Assembly: GCF_047511655.1 (NCBI RefSeq)
Contig: NC_133396.1
Coordinates: 133,061,490-133,125,489, forward strand
Source of the DNA: Castor canadensis
Lineage: Eukaryota; Chordata; Mammalia; Rodentia; Castoridae
Reading direction: 5' to 3'
DNA: 64,000 nt
A program made the position numbers and the translations under genes. The notes under the pieces were generated by a model. That model searched no databases, had not been told where the DNA came from, and saw only the letters and a program-made list of their open reading frames with translations. This document shows, piece after piece, positions 36,213 to 47,985 of this stretch (position 1 is the stretch's first letter; the number at the start of each line of letters is the position of its first letter).

Positions 36213-37144
36213 GCCTTGCTTAGCTATGACAAAGATTATTAGCAAAGGTAGATTTGAACAAAGAAGGATGTATGTGCTATGTATGTATGTATGTAAGTGA
36301 CACAGAGAAACCCATTAATGCTTAATTAATAAGAATTAGTAAGAAGATTATTTCAGCATAATACAGTTACACCACTGTTTCATAATTAGAAATTTGAATT
36401 CAAGAGTATCTGAAACTCTAAATGCTTGAACAAATAAAAATTAGTTGGGAACTTGTAAACTACTTGCAGCCACCACCCAGTGAGAACCATGAGTGAAGTC
36501 AAAGAGAGGATTAGTGAGGAGTAAAATCAGTGATTAGAGGAGGATGGATGAAAAAAAGAAAAAAAGAGTTGATTATATAGTTTGAGCACTTGGGTCTAAC
36601 CATACCTAACTAAATCTATCCTTGTATTTTTTCAATTAAATTATCTTTTCTGTTAGTAAGTATTTGAATTAGTTGACTATCACTTGCAACTGGATGAGCC
36701 CCTGAACGGTAACACCAAACAGAAACAGAGGACAAAATAATCCTAATAAGTCAACAGACCATGTCAACCTACTCTGACAGATGCTACATCTTCTGGATCT
36801 AATCATATGGATAACAGTGAAGAGAGCATAACTTGGTAGACTAATGAGGGTATTAGTCAGTAAGAATTTTATAAGCCACATAAAATTTTTGTGAGTTATT
36901 TGGGGTTTACTTTAGATTGTGCAAAACTAACCTATATTTACATTTATTTATTTCTGTCACTACTGAGATAGAAAACTCTTAAGAATATAAACTTCATTAA
37001 TGGAAAATACACAAGCATTGGTGAGAGTGTCTGGTAGTCCAGGTAAAGAATCTAAGAGAAGGGCAAGTTGACTTTTATAAGTAACCTATTTTGAAAGCAA
37101 CCAAGTTTCTAGCTTTGCTAATTATATAACAGATACTGTGATGG
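36213..37144. other. Unassigned sequence
   Basis: A short TATG run lies at 36,277-36,296. No gene is supported. Confidence 0.4.
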
Positions 37145-37310
37145 GGCCTTATTTTCCCCTACAACCAAACTAAAATAGGTATTTTTATGCCTCTCTTAGA
37201 GATAAAGAACCTGAGGCTTGAAGAGATAACTCAAACCAAATAGAATTGAGGTGGCAAAAATGAAGTAAAGACAAAGTTTATCTGATTTTAAAGCCAATGA
37301 TTTTTCTTCA
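37145..37310 (-). mobile_element. MIR relic
   Basis: 'cctacaaccaaactaaaata', 'gagataaagaacctgaggct', 'tgaagagataactcaaacca' and 'cagataaactttgtctttac' (seen as its reverse) follow the reversed MIR order with strong divergence. Confidence 0.55.
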
Positions 37311-37693
37311 CATCTTGTCAGAAATGTGTCACTGATGATAAAAAGGGCAACATTCATACATCAGTAATACTCTGAGAATATTATTAACCATTTGAATTAG
37401 ATGCTTACTTTTCTGATTATATATAGTGCCACAGTGACTGCTAACTATAAAAGTTTTCTTCTTACTTTACCAATGATCCTATTTATAAAGCTCACAGCAT
37501 TTTGAGAGCACCTTCAGCATGGCACAATAATTATAATCATAATTGGTCTCCAAGGATGCTCTTATAGATCAAGTGTCAGAAATGAAATATTGCATTTCAA
37601 CTTCATGGGCCTCTTAGAGAAGATATAAAGACAATAATTGAGACTCCGTAAAGTGCAATTTGTAATGCTGAAATTCTAGGAGCCAGCCGTGTT

Positions 37694-37951
37694 TAGTAAC
37701 AATGTTTTTTTTTTTCTTTTATTTATATGTGCATACAACATTTGGGTCATTTCTTCTCCCTTCCCCCTGCCCCCTCCCTTACCTACCCCACTCCCTCCCT
37801 CTCCCCCCTACCCTCACAGTTCCAGGCAGAAACTATTTTGCCCTTATCTCTAATTTTGTTGAAGAGAGAGTATAAGCAATAATAGGAAGAACCAAGGGTT
37901 TTTGCTAGTTGAGATAAGGATAGCTATACAGGGAGTAGTAACAATGTTTTT
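37694..37951 (-). mobile_element. Young L1 3' UTR insertion with 16-bp target duplication
   Basis: The 16 bases TAGTAACAATGTTTTT occur at 37,694-37,709 and again at 37,936-37,951. Between them lies a reversed L1 3' end: T-rich start, 'atttatatgtgcatacaaca', a C-rich polypyrimidine tract and 'tttgcccttatctctaattt'. It is the same family as the plus-strand L1 at 21-22 kb and holds 3' UTR only. The junction TTTTT/AAA fits the L1 endonuclease target, and the exact duplication argues for a recent event. Confidence 0.9.
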
Positions 37952-39839
37952 AAATGCATGATTTGGCTGTCTAGAGTGGCTCTTGCTTCAGCTTCATCAC
38001 CAAATGATGGTGTCCCATGCAATAGGAGTACACGCGTGAATTAAGAATTTGCATTGGTAAGCTTCATCATTGCAAAATTCTCTATGCTTTGGAGGAATAT
38101 GGTCTATAATGGAGTACTTGGCAAACCATTTAATCTCATTTTTAAAGGGTTCCTTTGAGATACTGATGCTTTAAAAATGTGATTAGCAACTAGGGGATGT
38201 TGACTTCGGCTCATGGGCAGTTCTTTAGAATGCCAGAAACCAGCATGGCACTTCAGATAAAAACAGGTGAACGAATCACAGAAGAAATAAGGTCCATTCC
38301 AGCCTCCTGCCTAGCAATGCAAAAGATGAATGCCTGCTTACCCAACTTTTCTGTCTTCAGAAATACATACACAAAGCTCAGTGGTCTCTGGTCAGCAGGT
38401 GATCTGTAAATTCCCTCCTCTGTCTGGTTCTCCTCTAAGAGCAGCCTTATTGAGCTCTGTGATATTGCTGTTTCACAATTTCCTATACTGCTTCTTAGCC
38501 CTTCAAAGAATGGGGAAATCAATAAAGTTTCTTCTGTTTGTTTATTGCAATTTGACATATAGTCACTTCTAAACCCCCTTTCCATGCTGGCTCTAACAAC
38601 TGAGGGAGGTAGACGGATAGAAAAGCATTTTTTTCTTCAGGAGCATCATTATTTCTTTCCCTATTTCCTGTGGCTGAGCACAGGGTGATTTAGCAACATA
38701 GCACAGTGAGAGGGATGTTGTGATGGGCTCTGACATTGCCTGCTGAGGATAAAAGCAAGACCCAAAACAGTGGCAATCATGGATCACACGGGAGAGAAGG
38801 CATGCAAGCATCTCAACAACTGGACTGTTTGCCAGCATCTTTGGCTCCTTAAACTTGGGAGATAGCATTCCTAGCAGTAATGCTTATATGTTATTGGTTA
38901 GTCAACCAAGTAACAATCAGTTTTTGACTATTGCTGAAGATTCTCACCACCTATGGCTCTCAGAATCTTATAAATATAGCCACCCACCAAAGCAAATGAC
39001 CACTGCTTACAAAACTGATCTTTTTTTTCTGTTGAATTATGCTTTAAGTTTAAGTCCAATTTCCATTTTAATAAAGAAAATTAAATTCAAACCTCTGAAG
39101 AATGCTTTCTTAAAATAGGATTATTTAATATTAAATTATTTTGTATTTTGTTTTGTTCACTAAAAAATGAGTGAAACAATTGTTCTATACCAGAAAATCT
39201 GTAAAAAATGGGGAGAATTTTCTTCTTGGGTATAGACACAACATTTCCTAAAGGGAAAAAAATCTCTTCCCATATTCAGCTTTTGGCAGCTAAATGTATA
39301 GTCATTTTCATTTTAGAAGAGTTTGGCAAAGATTTAGTTATTAGTATTACCCATTTTTAAGCTAAGAACAATATTGTTCTAGAACACATAGCTTCTTTGG
39401 GGAAATTGCAATTGCTCTTGCTCTTGACTAAAAGGCTACATCTAATAGGTATGAATAGTTTGACAACATCAAAGGACACTAAGGGGAGATATAGTAGTGT
39501 TCTCTATGGCTCCTTCTTAAGGTTCATTGGTGCCACAGGTCAAATGATGGGAAAGAAGGCTTCCTCATTTTACCTGCATAAGGAGTAGATCCAAGGAGTG
39601 AGGTACTTGAAAAAGAAAATACTGCTCAATGACATTAGCGCATTGGAGTCAGAGAAAGAAACAGGCATAAAATGTTTAGTGATGCATCAGAGCAATAATT
39701 ATAACTATACAGTGGAATTGGTATGAATGATGGATGCAATCAAAAATCAATACAGATACAGCTATCATGAGTTTAAAAATACAGGCAGAGGATATAATGA
39801 TATGCACTGAAAGCTGTTCAATGATGGCAAGTAGGCTGG
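37952..39839. other. Unassigned sequence
   Basis: Overlapping frames on both strands at 38,197-38,585 (up to 110 codons) have no recognisable domain. Otherwise ordinary AT-rich DNA. Confidence 0.4.
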
Positions 39840-39975
39840 AAAGGGTAGGGGAGAGTAATGGAAGGAGTTGAACTGACCAAAGTAAAGTATACTCACAATG
39901 GAGATACTTCAAGAAATCCCTCTGAACACTGACTTTGTAATTAACAATGAAAGGCAGGACTGGAAAATAGGTATA

Positions 39976-40003
<28 letters not shown>
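39976..40003 (+). repeat. (GT)n microsatellite
   Basis: A pure GT run of about 14 units. The 145-codon minus-strand frame across this region owes its His-Thr block to this run. Confidence 0.95.
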
Positions 40004-40007
<4 letters not shown>

Positions 40008-40063
40008 GTTGTAGGGGGAAGGTGAATGGAAGAGATGAAGGTGAGGGAATTTGGTTGATGGGC

Positions 40064-40089
40064 TTCATATATATATATATATATATGAA
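40064..40089. repeat. (AT)10 palindrome
   Basis: TTC, ten AT units, then GAA form a perfect 26-base palindrome that could extrude as a cruciform or be unstable during replication. Confidence 0.9.
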
Positions 40090-40262
40090 ATATAATGATG
40101 AAATCTCTTGCAATTACTTTAAGTGGGGCAGGGAGTGGGTTGCAGGGGTGGGAGGAAATGGTGGGGGGTGACCTAACCAATGTACAGTGTAAGACTTTTG
40201 GTAATTGTCACAATGAATCCCCCCTGTACAATGAATACATCCTAATAAAAATTTTTAAAAAG

Positions 40263-41404
40263 ACTTAAAAAGGAAAAAGAAACCAGAATTAAACAGGATT
40301 ACAGTCTAACAAGTAATATACATCAATTGACAAATCAAGCATGTCCCCGAAAGGAATATAACAGAGACCTCATTGTCATAATTCTTACTACATTCTACAA
40401 TGTGGACCCTTTTTAACTCCATAGCAAAGATTTTCAGAATAGCCAAGCATGATTTAGTAGACAGCCACGGCAATGACTGAAGAGATATAAATTGTACAAA
40501 TGCACGATAACTCTCATTGGTAATTTGATGAGAAGGCAAAGAGGAAAAGAAAAAGTATGACAATTTTATGATGTTTTAAGGGGTTTTCTTGCAGAGTTTA
40601 AGAACTGAATTTCTCTGCTATTTCTGAGAAAATATGAAAAGTGACTTTATGTTAGTCTTTTCAACAATTTGTTAAGAAGTCAAGGGTTTCTGTAGATGTT
40701 TATTGACCTACTAATGTGTTAGCTTTTACAAACGTGATCATTGCAGTAATATTTACTTGATGACTACTGTGTGTTAACAGCACTTGCTTGGGCATTTTCC
40801 ATTCATCCCTGTGGGGTTTTCCTTTCTCACCCCTCCACCCAGTACTCTTCACATGAGCCTTGGCTTTGCACCCTGAGTTTGTCATGTCTGTCACACTGGG
40901 TTTCCCAGTTGCATATTTTAAAGACATAACTTTTGAGAATTAACTAAATATTCCACTACAAATATTATATCTTCCCCCAGGAAGTGGTATAAAGGAATAT
41001 TTAATTACATCTTAAGGTTGCTTATTCTAAAAAAATATATACAATTTGTTCATTATAATTTTGTACTATTTGGTAGAAGGATGGCTGTTTCATTAGTAAA
41101 TATGTTTGTGTTTTTGACTGACAGCTGGGAAGGACTGGCTACCTAGAGCTAGGGTACAAGGAAAATACACTAAACACTTTCCAGTACTGATGACGTATAC
41201 CTGAGGAATTGGACACCCATGTGTCTGCTTGAACTACAACTTTTCATGGACAGAAAATACCACTTTCTTGGACCCAGCATCCAGGTGGAGAGAATGTAGC
41301 CCTTGCTCTAACTTGAGGGTTTATGTGAATGGGACTCTCATTCTGAGTAGGTCTGTATTGACCAGGAGAGGGATGGTAGGGTCTCCATTATCCTTATGTG
41401 AAGA
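40263..41404. other. Unassigned sequence
   Basis: No gene or clear repeat. Confidence 0.4.
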
Positions 41405-41615
41405 CTAATTCTAAACTCAAACACTAATTCTATCACTAATGAGTAACCTCGAAAAAGCTTAACTTCCTTTCAGAGTCTGTTTGTCTTCATTTTCCAAAAG
41501 AAATAACGATACTCTCCCTCACAGCACTCATGGAAGAATCAAATGGGACAACATATTTGTTCATATTTGTGAATTATAAATAACATACAGGCTAGCTATC
41601 ATTGCCATGAAACCT
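41405..41615 (+). mobile_element. MIR SINE
   Basis: 'ctatcactaatgagtaacct', 'tttgtcttcattttccaaaa', 'aacgatactctccctcacag', 'aagaatcaaatgggacaaca' and 'gctagctatcattgcc' follow the forward MIR order. Confidence 0.75.
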
Positions 41616-41879
41616 GGAAAGTTTGTTCCAAAACAGTGTCTCCAAACTTTTAGTCTTCTCACCCAGAAAGGGATGTGCTTTACCACTTCATGCTAGTTCC
41701 TAGCTCCCTCAGCCCTTGTCCTTTCTCTTTTTCCCTGTCCTCTTTCCCTGGGCTCCCAGGACCCACAGTAAAAATTTAAATATTTTAAAAATTCACAATA
41801 TAACTCAAACCTAAACAGGATCTTAAGAGGTCTCTTTTCCTCATCTTTCTTCATCACTTCCACCACCACTATGTCTCTG

Positions 41880-42010
41880 TTCTATTGAGAGCTTCCTCTG
41901 TGCAGGCACTTTGCAAATAGTATCTCTAAGTCCACAACACTTTTCATGGAAGATGGTATCTTAACAATTGTACAAGAAGAGGAAACTGTGCCACAGAGAA
42001 ATAAAGGAAC
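41880..42010 (-). mobile_element. MIR relic
   Basis: 'gagagcttcctctgtgcagg', 'cactttgcaaatagtatctc', 'gaagaggaaactgtgccaca' and 'gagaaataaaggaac' are in reversed MIR order. Confidence 0.7.
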
Positions 42011-43199
42011 TCTACAGGGGAAACTTAGAAAGTAAATTGACTAACTTAACATTCATGCAAAGTGTTCCCTTCTGAGTCACTAATATTGTCCACCAGGGTT
42101 TAGAACAAATTCCATGACTGTATGAGTAAGAAACAGGATTTGTGAGGAAAAGAAAACTTAGAATACCAAGATTAAAAAGGAGAGAAGGCACAAGTCTCTC
42201 CATTGTCCTTAGCTCTATGGCGATATAGCTACCTTCCTATGGAGAGATATTACCCCGTAACACTGCCTCTTATAAGACAAGCCTGAGAATGTGTCTCGTC
42301 AGTGGTTCTATGAGGTTTAGATGTGGGGTGTCAGCTCTGCTTATGAGTCATGTGGAAATGCCAGCTTTCCATCAACTCAAGAATATGGTGCTCATGGGAT
42401 ATTGCACATTGACAGGAGGAAGAACACGGAGTTGATCTTGGGTACACTCCTTCTCACTAGGACAAGGCTGGGGTGTCTAGTATTAGCTCATTGGTCAAAC
42501 AATCCAGAATGGTTCCAGAATCCACTTTGGACTACTCTGTTCTTTGTGCTCTATTGACCAAGGTTAGAGCACAAAGAGCACAGCCAACATTTCTTCTTGG
42601 TAAGTTTTATCAACATAAAGCCTGCTTACCACCCCAAATCTGTACTCCACCCAGACCGCCAAGGTTTTTTTTAAAAACCACTACAATGACTCTCATTGGA
42701 AATTTTCCAGCATTGTTACTCTGCCAAAACGCAGGATTTATTCTGAGTTCCGTAAAGAAGAGACCACCATTCTTGTGTCTATCCATAGATCACAAGGTAA
42801 ACTCCTATTTCTCAGGTTTCTATGGATACCATGGTTAATAAAGTAGAACCTGAAAGATTCAGAATTTCTAGATTCTAATTGGTAAGAATTTTCTTTTCTA
42901 AAAGAACCAGTCAGCTCTGCAAAATGGTTCTGAGGACATTAACCAGAAACCTACAGTTGTATACATTTCAGGGTCTGAGGCCCAGTGATTCCTACTGGCA
43001 GGCTAGTGACACAATTGGGTAATGACGAACAGAGACAGAAATACAATCAAGAAAAAAGGAGACATGCCCACCAAAGCAAGGAATGCTTAAGAGATTGTAG
43101 ACATCCCATTAGAAATAGTGGTAGAACTAAACAGATGGCTAGAAGTAGCTGGCTGGGTCTGATGTTTAAAAGACAATTTTAGAAGTCTTTTCTATTTAA
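42011..43199. other. Unassigned sequence containing a strong hairpin
   Basis: A 121-codon plus-strand frame at 42,473-42,838 overlaps the hairpin at 42,535-42,583 and shows no domain. No repeat is recognised. Confidence 0.4.
42535..42583. other. Inverted repeat able to form an 18-bp-stem hairpin
   Basis: The left arm 42,535-42,552 pairs with the right arm 42,566-42,583 at 16 of 18 positions, with 12 consecutive perfect pairs next to a 13-base loop. The core arm sequence is TCTTTGTGCTCT. The stem is shorter than a typical pre-miRNA, so a miRNA call is not justified. Confidence 0.8.
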
Positions 43200-43640
43200 C
43201 CAGTATTTTGGTAGGTCTTCCAAATATGTCTATTCCCTGATTCTTGGAACCTGAGAATATATGGCCTTACCTGAAAAAGGGGGTTTTGGACACCTGGTTA
43301 AGAGACTTGTGTAGATTATTCAGGCAGACCCAATCTAATCACATGAGCTTTTAAAAGCAGAAAACCTTTCCCAGCCATAGAGAGAGAGATAGCAGTATAA
43401 GGGCTCTACTTACAGTTTCTGGTTTTCAAGATGGAGAAAGGGGCCATGAACCATGGAAAGCAGGAAGCCTCTAAGAGCAAGAAAAAGCAAAGAAACACAT
43501 TCTCTCCTAGAGGTTCCAGAAGGAACACAGACAGGCAACACCTTACAAGCCTCCTGTGGGACTTCTGACCTATAGGCTGTAATTTAATGAGTTTGTATCT
43601 TTTCATTTACTACATCAGCAATTGAAAATAAAAACAAATA
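43200..43640 (+). mobile_element. MaLR/MLT1-type LTR relic
   Basis: 'ctgattcttggaacctgaga', 'atatggccttacctgaaaaa', 'ggcagacccaatctaatcac', 'atgagcttttaaaagcagaa', 'ttctctcctagaggttccag', 'ttacaagcctcctgtgggac', 'ttctgacctataggctgtaa' and 'gtttgtatcttttcatttac' follow the order of the same broad LTR family as at 14.2 kb. Confidence 0.6.
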
Positions 43641-44624
43641 TTAACAGAGTACCATCTTGGGCTACTGCTGAGCTAATACTAAAACTACAACAGTGCATAG
43701 AGTCAATCCAATTTTTGCTCTTATGATGCAAACAGTGTAGGTGAGTACAGTTTCCTAAACCAGGTGAAAACCTTAGTAGGAATTAGCAGGAGACAAGGAA
43801 TGAACCTCTAACCAAGGCATTAACTCTCTACTTCAGTGTCTCCAAGTCATAAAAACAGACAATTTCTCAATCAGCTTTTCTACTTAGAAAATGTCACAAA
43901 AAATATCTTGCATTTGTGCAAATAACTTCACAGAACCTTTTATTACTGGAGAAAATAGTACTCACAAAATTGATTTTTAAAAAGAATAAACTGCCAAATG
44001 GGATGAATAGCTAACAATGAACACAGCAGAGATAATTTTAAAAAGTTGTATGTGGAATTAAACACTGAAGGCTGCCAGCTTTTAGGTCTACTTTAGTAAA
44101 ATTGGTATCTACATATATACTGAGAAAACATTGACTGATTTTAGGTTACGAACATCAAGAAATGAAGTGTATCCTTTCATTGGTTAACTTCAAAAGTGTA
44201 TTTTATGTGTGGATTTAATATATAATATTAAGGCAAGTGTCACTTCCTAAGGAATGAAATTCCTTCTTTTCAGGTTGTTGCTGATGGACTCCAACTGACT
44301 TAGCTGAAATAACTGACTCTTTAAGTTATTAGTGTAGCTCTTTGGCGAAGCCTTCTCTACCGTACCGTGCTTCTTTGCTTCTTATAGAAATGCATCCTAA
44401 TTTATACGAAAATAAATTAGGAAGGAGAAAAGTATCCTTACACACTTAAACATTGAGCCTTCTATGTGATTTCAAGTATAAAAAGGTCAATTTTCTTTTC
44501 AAGGCAGATAATGGAATCTGTTCCATGATATATTACTCACAGCTCTCACTGACACGATTTTTATGTCTGAAGTCAACTGAGTTCTCAATTTCCACTGCCC
44601 CATTATGCCTCTCCAGTGTCCAGG
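43641..44624. other. Unassigned AT-rich sequence
   Basis: No gene or clear repeat. A 104-codon plus-strand frame (44,453-44,767) runs into the MER5A-type element and is not credible as a gene. Confidence 0.4.
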
Positions 44625-44843
44625 AGGATTTCTTAATTTCTACATTATTGACTTTGGAGCTTATCGGGGGCTTCTCTGTGAGTTGCAATGTTGAGCAGCA
44701 CCTCTTACTTCTACCTGTTCAATGCCAGTCATGTCTTCCCCCTACCCACCCCTACCTCCAGTTTTGACAATTAAATCTGTCTCCAGATATTACCAGGGTT
44801 AGGAGGGGGCATAAAATCTAACAGACTGAGGATCACTAGCTTA
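44625..44843 (-). mobile_element. MER5A-type hAT-Charlie MITE
   Basis: 'attgactttggagcttatcg', 'gggcttctctgtgagttgca', 'atgttgagcagcacctctta', 'cttctacctgttcaatgcca', 'tctgtctccagatattacca' and the end 'gactgaggatcactag' match the reversed order of this non-autonomous DNA transposon. Terminal repeats are eroded. Confidence 0.75.
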
Positions 44844-46439
44844 AATGATGACCAGTGATTAATGTGTACTAAAATTATAGAAAATATCTGCCTTTGGAGG
44901 CAAAAGTCAACTTTTAATTCATGGGTACAATTCGTATTATTGACATGGTGAAGAAAACAGCTTCCATCAGCAGGATGTGGGGAATTTTCTCAGAGTTAAT
45001 TGCATAACCTATTGACCATCAATTTGGTACAGACAGATCATTCATTATAGTAACCAGCTTCTTTTATCTTCTTAGCTAGAATCAAAATACAACTTTTTAA
45101 ATACTTTTAATTTCTTTTAAAAAAAACCCTATAATATTCTGCCAGCTGCTCCTCTAAGTCATGTAATTAAATCAAAGGACTAAAACAGGCAAAATTTTAA
45201 TAGAATCTCAAACATTATTTAAATATTTTATCCATCATTAAAAGTGATAATGTAACACTACAAAAAGATACAGGTGTACAGAAGTTTAGAAAGAAGACAA
45301 AGTTTAATTCCTTGTCATAAAACAGGTTGATTAATAAGTTCCTAGGATATAAGATGTGTGGTGTCACATAGAACATTAAAGATACGTAATTCTGGTTTTA
45401 TTTTTATAAGTTTACTTGCAAAATATTTAGTTCTCAGGGCAGGAAGAGGAGGTGATGAAAAAAGGAATTCATTTTAAAACTGCTGAATTCTGTATCATTT
45501 TTGTTCTTTCTATAACCAGAGTTACTTTGGGGTTTATTTGCAACACATAATAAAACAATTTTGAACACTGACCTATGCTTGATGTTTTAAAGGAAATATA
45601 TAGTACTTTTAAATCTCTGGATTCTTTAAAGAGGAACAAACATACCATGAAAATGAAAAGTATCATCATATAAAATTCAAAACTAGTTCAAATCTTTAAA
45701 GACATGTCCCAGAGAGTCAAAGTACATAAAAAGCAGAACTGACAGGTTTCTGTAGCTAAACTGTATTATACCTGTGAAACACTAGGAGAAAATACTATTG
45801 GCTCCTTTGAGCAGATGACTTATTTAAAAGAAAAGTAGAAAGCCCCAGGTAAGCCAGGATAGTGCTACCTTTCTCATACCCACATGACCTAGTTGGGTGG
45901 CACTAAGTTTACTATCTAGATTTGTTACCATTTGTGTTTTTGAAGCTAGCATAAGTTGGGAAAATTTTTTTTTCATACAATTTTATTGAAAGAATTCAGC
46001 ATGTTAGGTTCATGACTTAGCAGAGACACAAATATTTTAAAACTCATGTTTCTCCATCCCTTACTCCTAAGGACACAGACAGGGTAACATGGTGTCCCTA
46101 AGGGTACTGATCAAAGTTAAGTTTTAAAAAAAATTTTACATAGGCAGTATTAGATGTGTAATCCTAGATTTCAGGAAATAATGGCATGTTTAAAGAATAC
46201 TCACCTCACTTCTAAAGAATGAATACTTTTGAATTCCTCATTTTTTACAGTTACCACATGAGTTCCTGTGGTGCAGTATAAGGAAAGAGCAGCTGTCAGA
46301 GTTCAATGCACACACACGTTGCATACACACACACACACGCGTACATAGACAAACCCAGAAATACCTAAGCAGGCTAGATGTTCTTTTTGCCCTTAGGAGA
46401 TTGAAATTTGATTTACCAAGCTAGTGGACCGGTTGGCAA
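44844..46439. other. Unassigned AT-rich sequence
   Basis: No gene or clear repeat. A short AC run lies near 46,327-46,340. Confidence 0.4.
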
Positions 46440-46874
46440 TTGAAATCAAACTGCTCTGTGCTTCTCAAAACACTAGGCATGAGGGTCGTTTCTTCTGATT
46501 GGTTATCCCTGGAGAGAAGTAAAGAGCAGAGGGAGAAAATACTGTGTCCAAATGCACCTGAGCTAGCTGCTGGATCAATGGTCAGTATCAGCGGGGCTCT
46601 ATTTAATGAAGCTTACACCAATGTCACCGCCTTGCTGACAACAGTGGGTAGCGCAGGTGCCAATGCAGAAGAAGCGAAACCTATTGGAAGACAAAATAAT
46701 TGCTTCATTTTGTGGTACAAAGATATAAATCTGATTTTTGTGTACATGAGAGCAAGCTTTCAATCCTTCACTGGAAGAGAGCATCGTTCAGAACACAGCG
46801 TAAAACATGATAGAGATTGTGCAAGGCAGTCTGGCTCTCAGAACTCTGGGAGAAGCACTAAGAGGGCTTTATAG
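46440..46874 (+). other. 144-codon open frame of unknown meaning
   Basis: This is the longest open frame outside recognisable repeats and microsatellites, though it only matches the L1 ORF2 remnant in length. It starts with a near-cognate or alternative start rather than a clear Kozak ATG and stops at TAG. The predicted product has no signal peptide, clear membrane span or motif I know. The C-terminal third is rich in Arg, Ser and His. No intron boundaries or poly(A) signal define a gene. It may be chance or part of a non-coding exon. Confidence 0.25.
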
Positions 46875-47814
46875 TCTGGGAATCGGAGGCTCTGTGGGCA
46901 AACACTCCCCCAAAAGCATGCTGTCTTAGTTTCAGAGAGAAAATACTTGTTTTCATTTTTGCTTTTCCATGATAAAGTGTTCTGACAAATCAACAGAAGC
47001 AGGAAAAAAAAACCCACTGATGTGATTTACACCTAATTTATCTCATTATTGCCTCATTATTATGGGGGAGCTTCTGCAGGGCACCCCTCCCAAATGCTAG
47101 ATCTGGTATACACTTGAGAGTTATGAGGAAAATGGGAGTGACAGACCCAACTCAATATCCATGTGTAAATTTTCTTGAATTTCCTTACTTGCCTTTGTGC
47201 TGGCAAATAAAATTAGGCAGTGAAATTCTTTGCAAGACCTTTTTTAAAATGTCATTAACATTACAATTAACGCACAATTTCTCTGAAGTATTAAGGTAAT
47301 GCAGCCTAAAAATAAGAAATGCCATCTGTAGGCTGAATACCTATTTTCTGGTTTTTGCATTACAGTCCATCTTAAGTCTGGATCCCATTTTAAAATGCAT
47401 TCTGATTGATTTTGAGCACTGAGCTTAACTAGTCCCTCTCTACACACCTGGAAAATTATAAACAGGTGTGGTAAGTCCTGTTATAAGGGAAGGGTACAGG
47501 AACACTTTTGCTTGTCTTTACAACTTAGTGGAAAGAAGTATGGATTCAAATGATGGTCACTCAAATGATCAGTTATAACTTCCAGGCTCAAGCCTTTATC
47601 CTTTTGTATGAAGCACGCTTTCATAAACATCTCTATAGTTTCCAAAATCCCCCTTGTTCTTCCTACCATTTTCTTCATTCACTGATTTGCCACACAAGTG
47701 ATCCTATAATTCGAGACACAGAATTCTCAACTGCTAAATGGAGGGGTGGCATTGGGGGGGCATACCATCACTCTCTTAGAAATATTGAAAGATACCTATC
47801 AATGAGATAAAGAA
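46875..47814. other. Unassigned sequence
   Basis: No gene or repeat that I can support. Frames at 47,481-47,810 lack domains. Confidence 0.4.
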
Positions 47815-47985
47815 TGAAAACATTCATTTTGTAAGTATTTGTTGGATGCGTCCTATGTTCCAGGTGCTCTGCAAACTCTGAGAATGGAGCAGGAATAGTG
47901 ACAGACATTGTCACTGCTATCAAGGAGTTTCTAACCTTACATGTTAAGGGGCATTAAATAATGACAGATTATTCATTTACAAGAG
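47815..47985 (+). repeat. L2-like ancient repeat fragment
   Basis: 'ttgtaagtatttgttggatg', 'cctatgttccaggtgctctg', 'gaatggagcaggaatagtga' and 'atcaaggagtttctaacctt' follow a pattern common to ancient mammalian LINE-derived repeats. The family call is tentative. Confidence 0.5.

Larger units (their letters stand above)
39840..40262 (+). mobile_element. L1-type 3' tail with internal microsatellites
   Basis: 'gagagtaatggaaggagttg' and 'ctgaccaaagtaaagtatac' start the block. It ends with 'cagtgtaagacttttggtaa', 'ttgtcacaatgaatcccccc' and 'aatacatcctaataaaaatt', which matches the tail at 700-900. A G-rich part 'tgggaggaaatggtgggggg' precedes the tail. A TG run (39,976-40,003) and an AT run (40,067-40,086) lie inside. 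Confidence 0.5.

Noticed and set aside
39676..40113. 145-codon minus-strand frame
   Set aside because: It crosses the GT and AT runs of an L1-type tail and has no domain.
42535..42583. miRNA precursor
   Set aside because: The 18-bp stem is shorter than a typical precursor and there is no expression evidence, so it is kept only as a hairpin.
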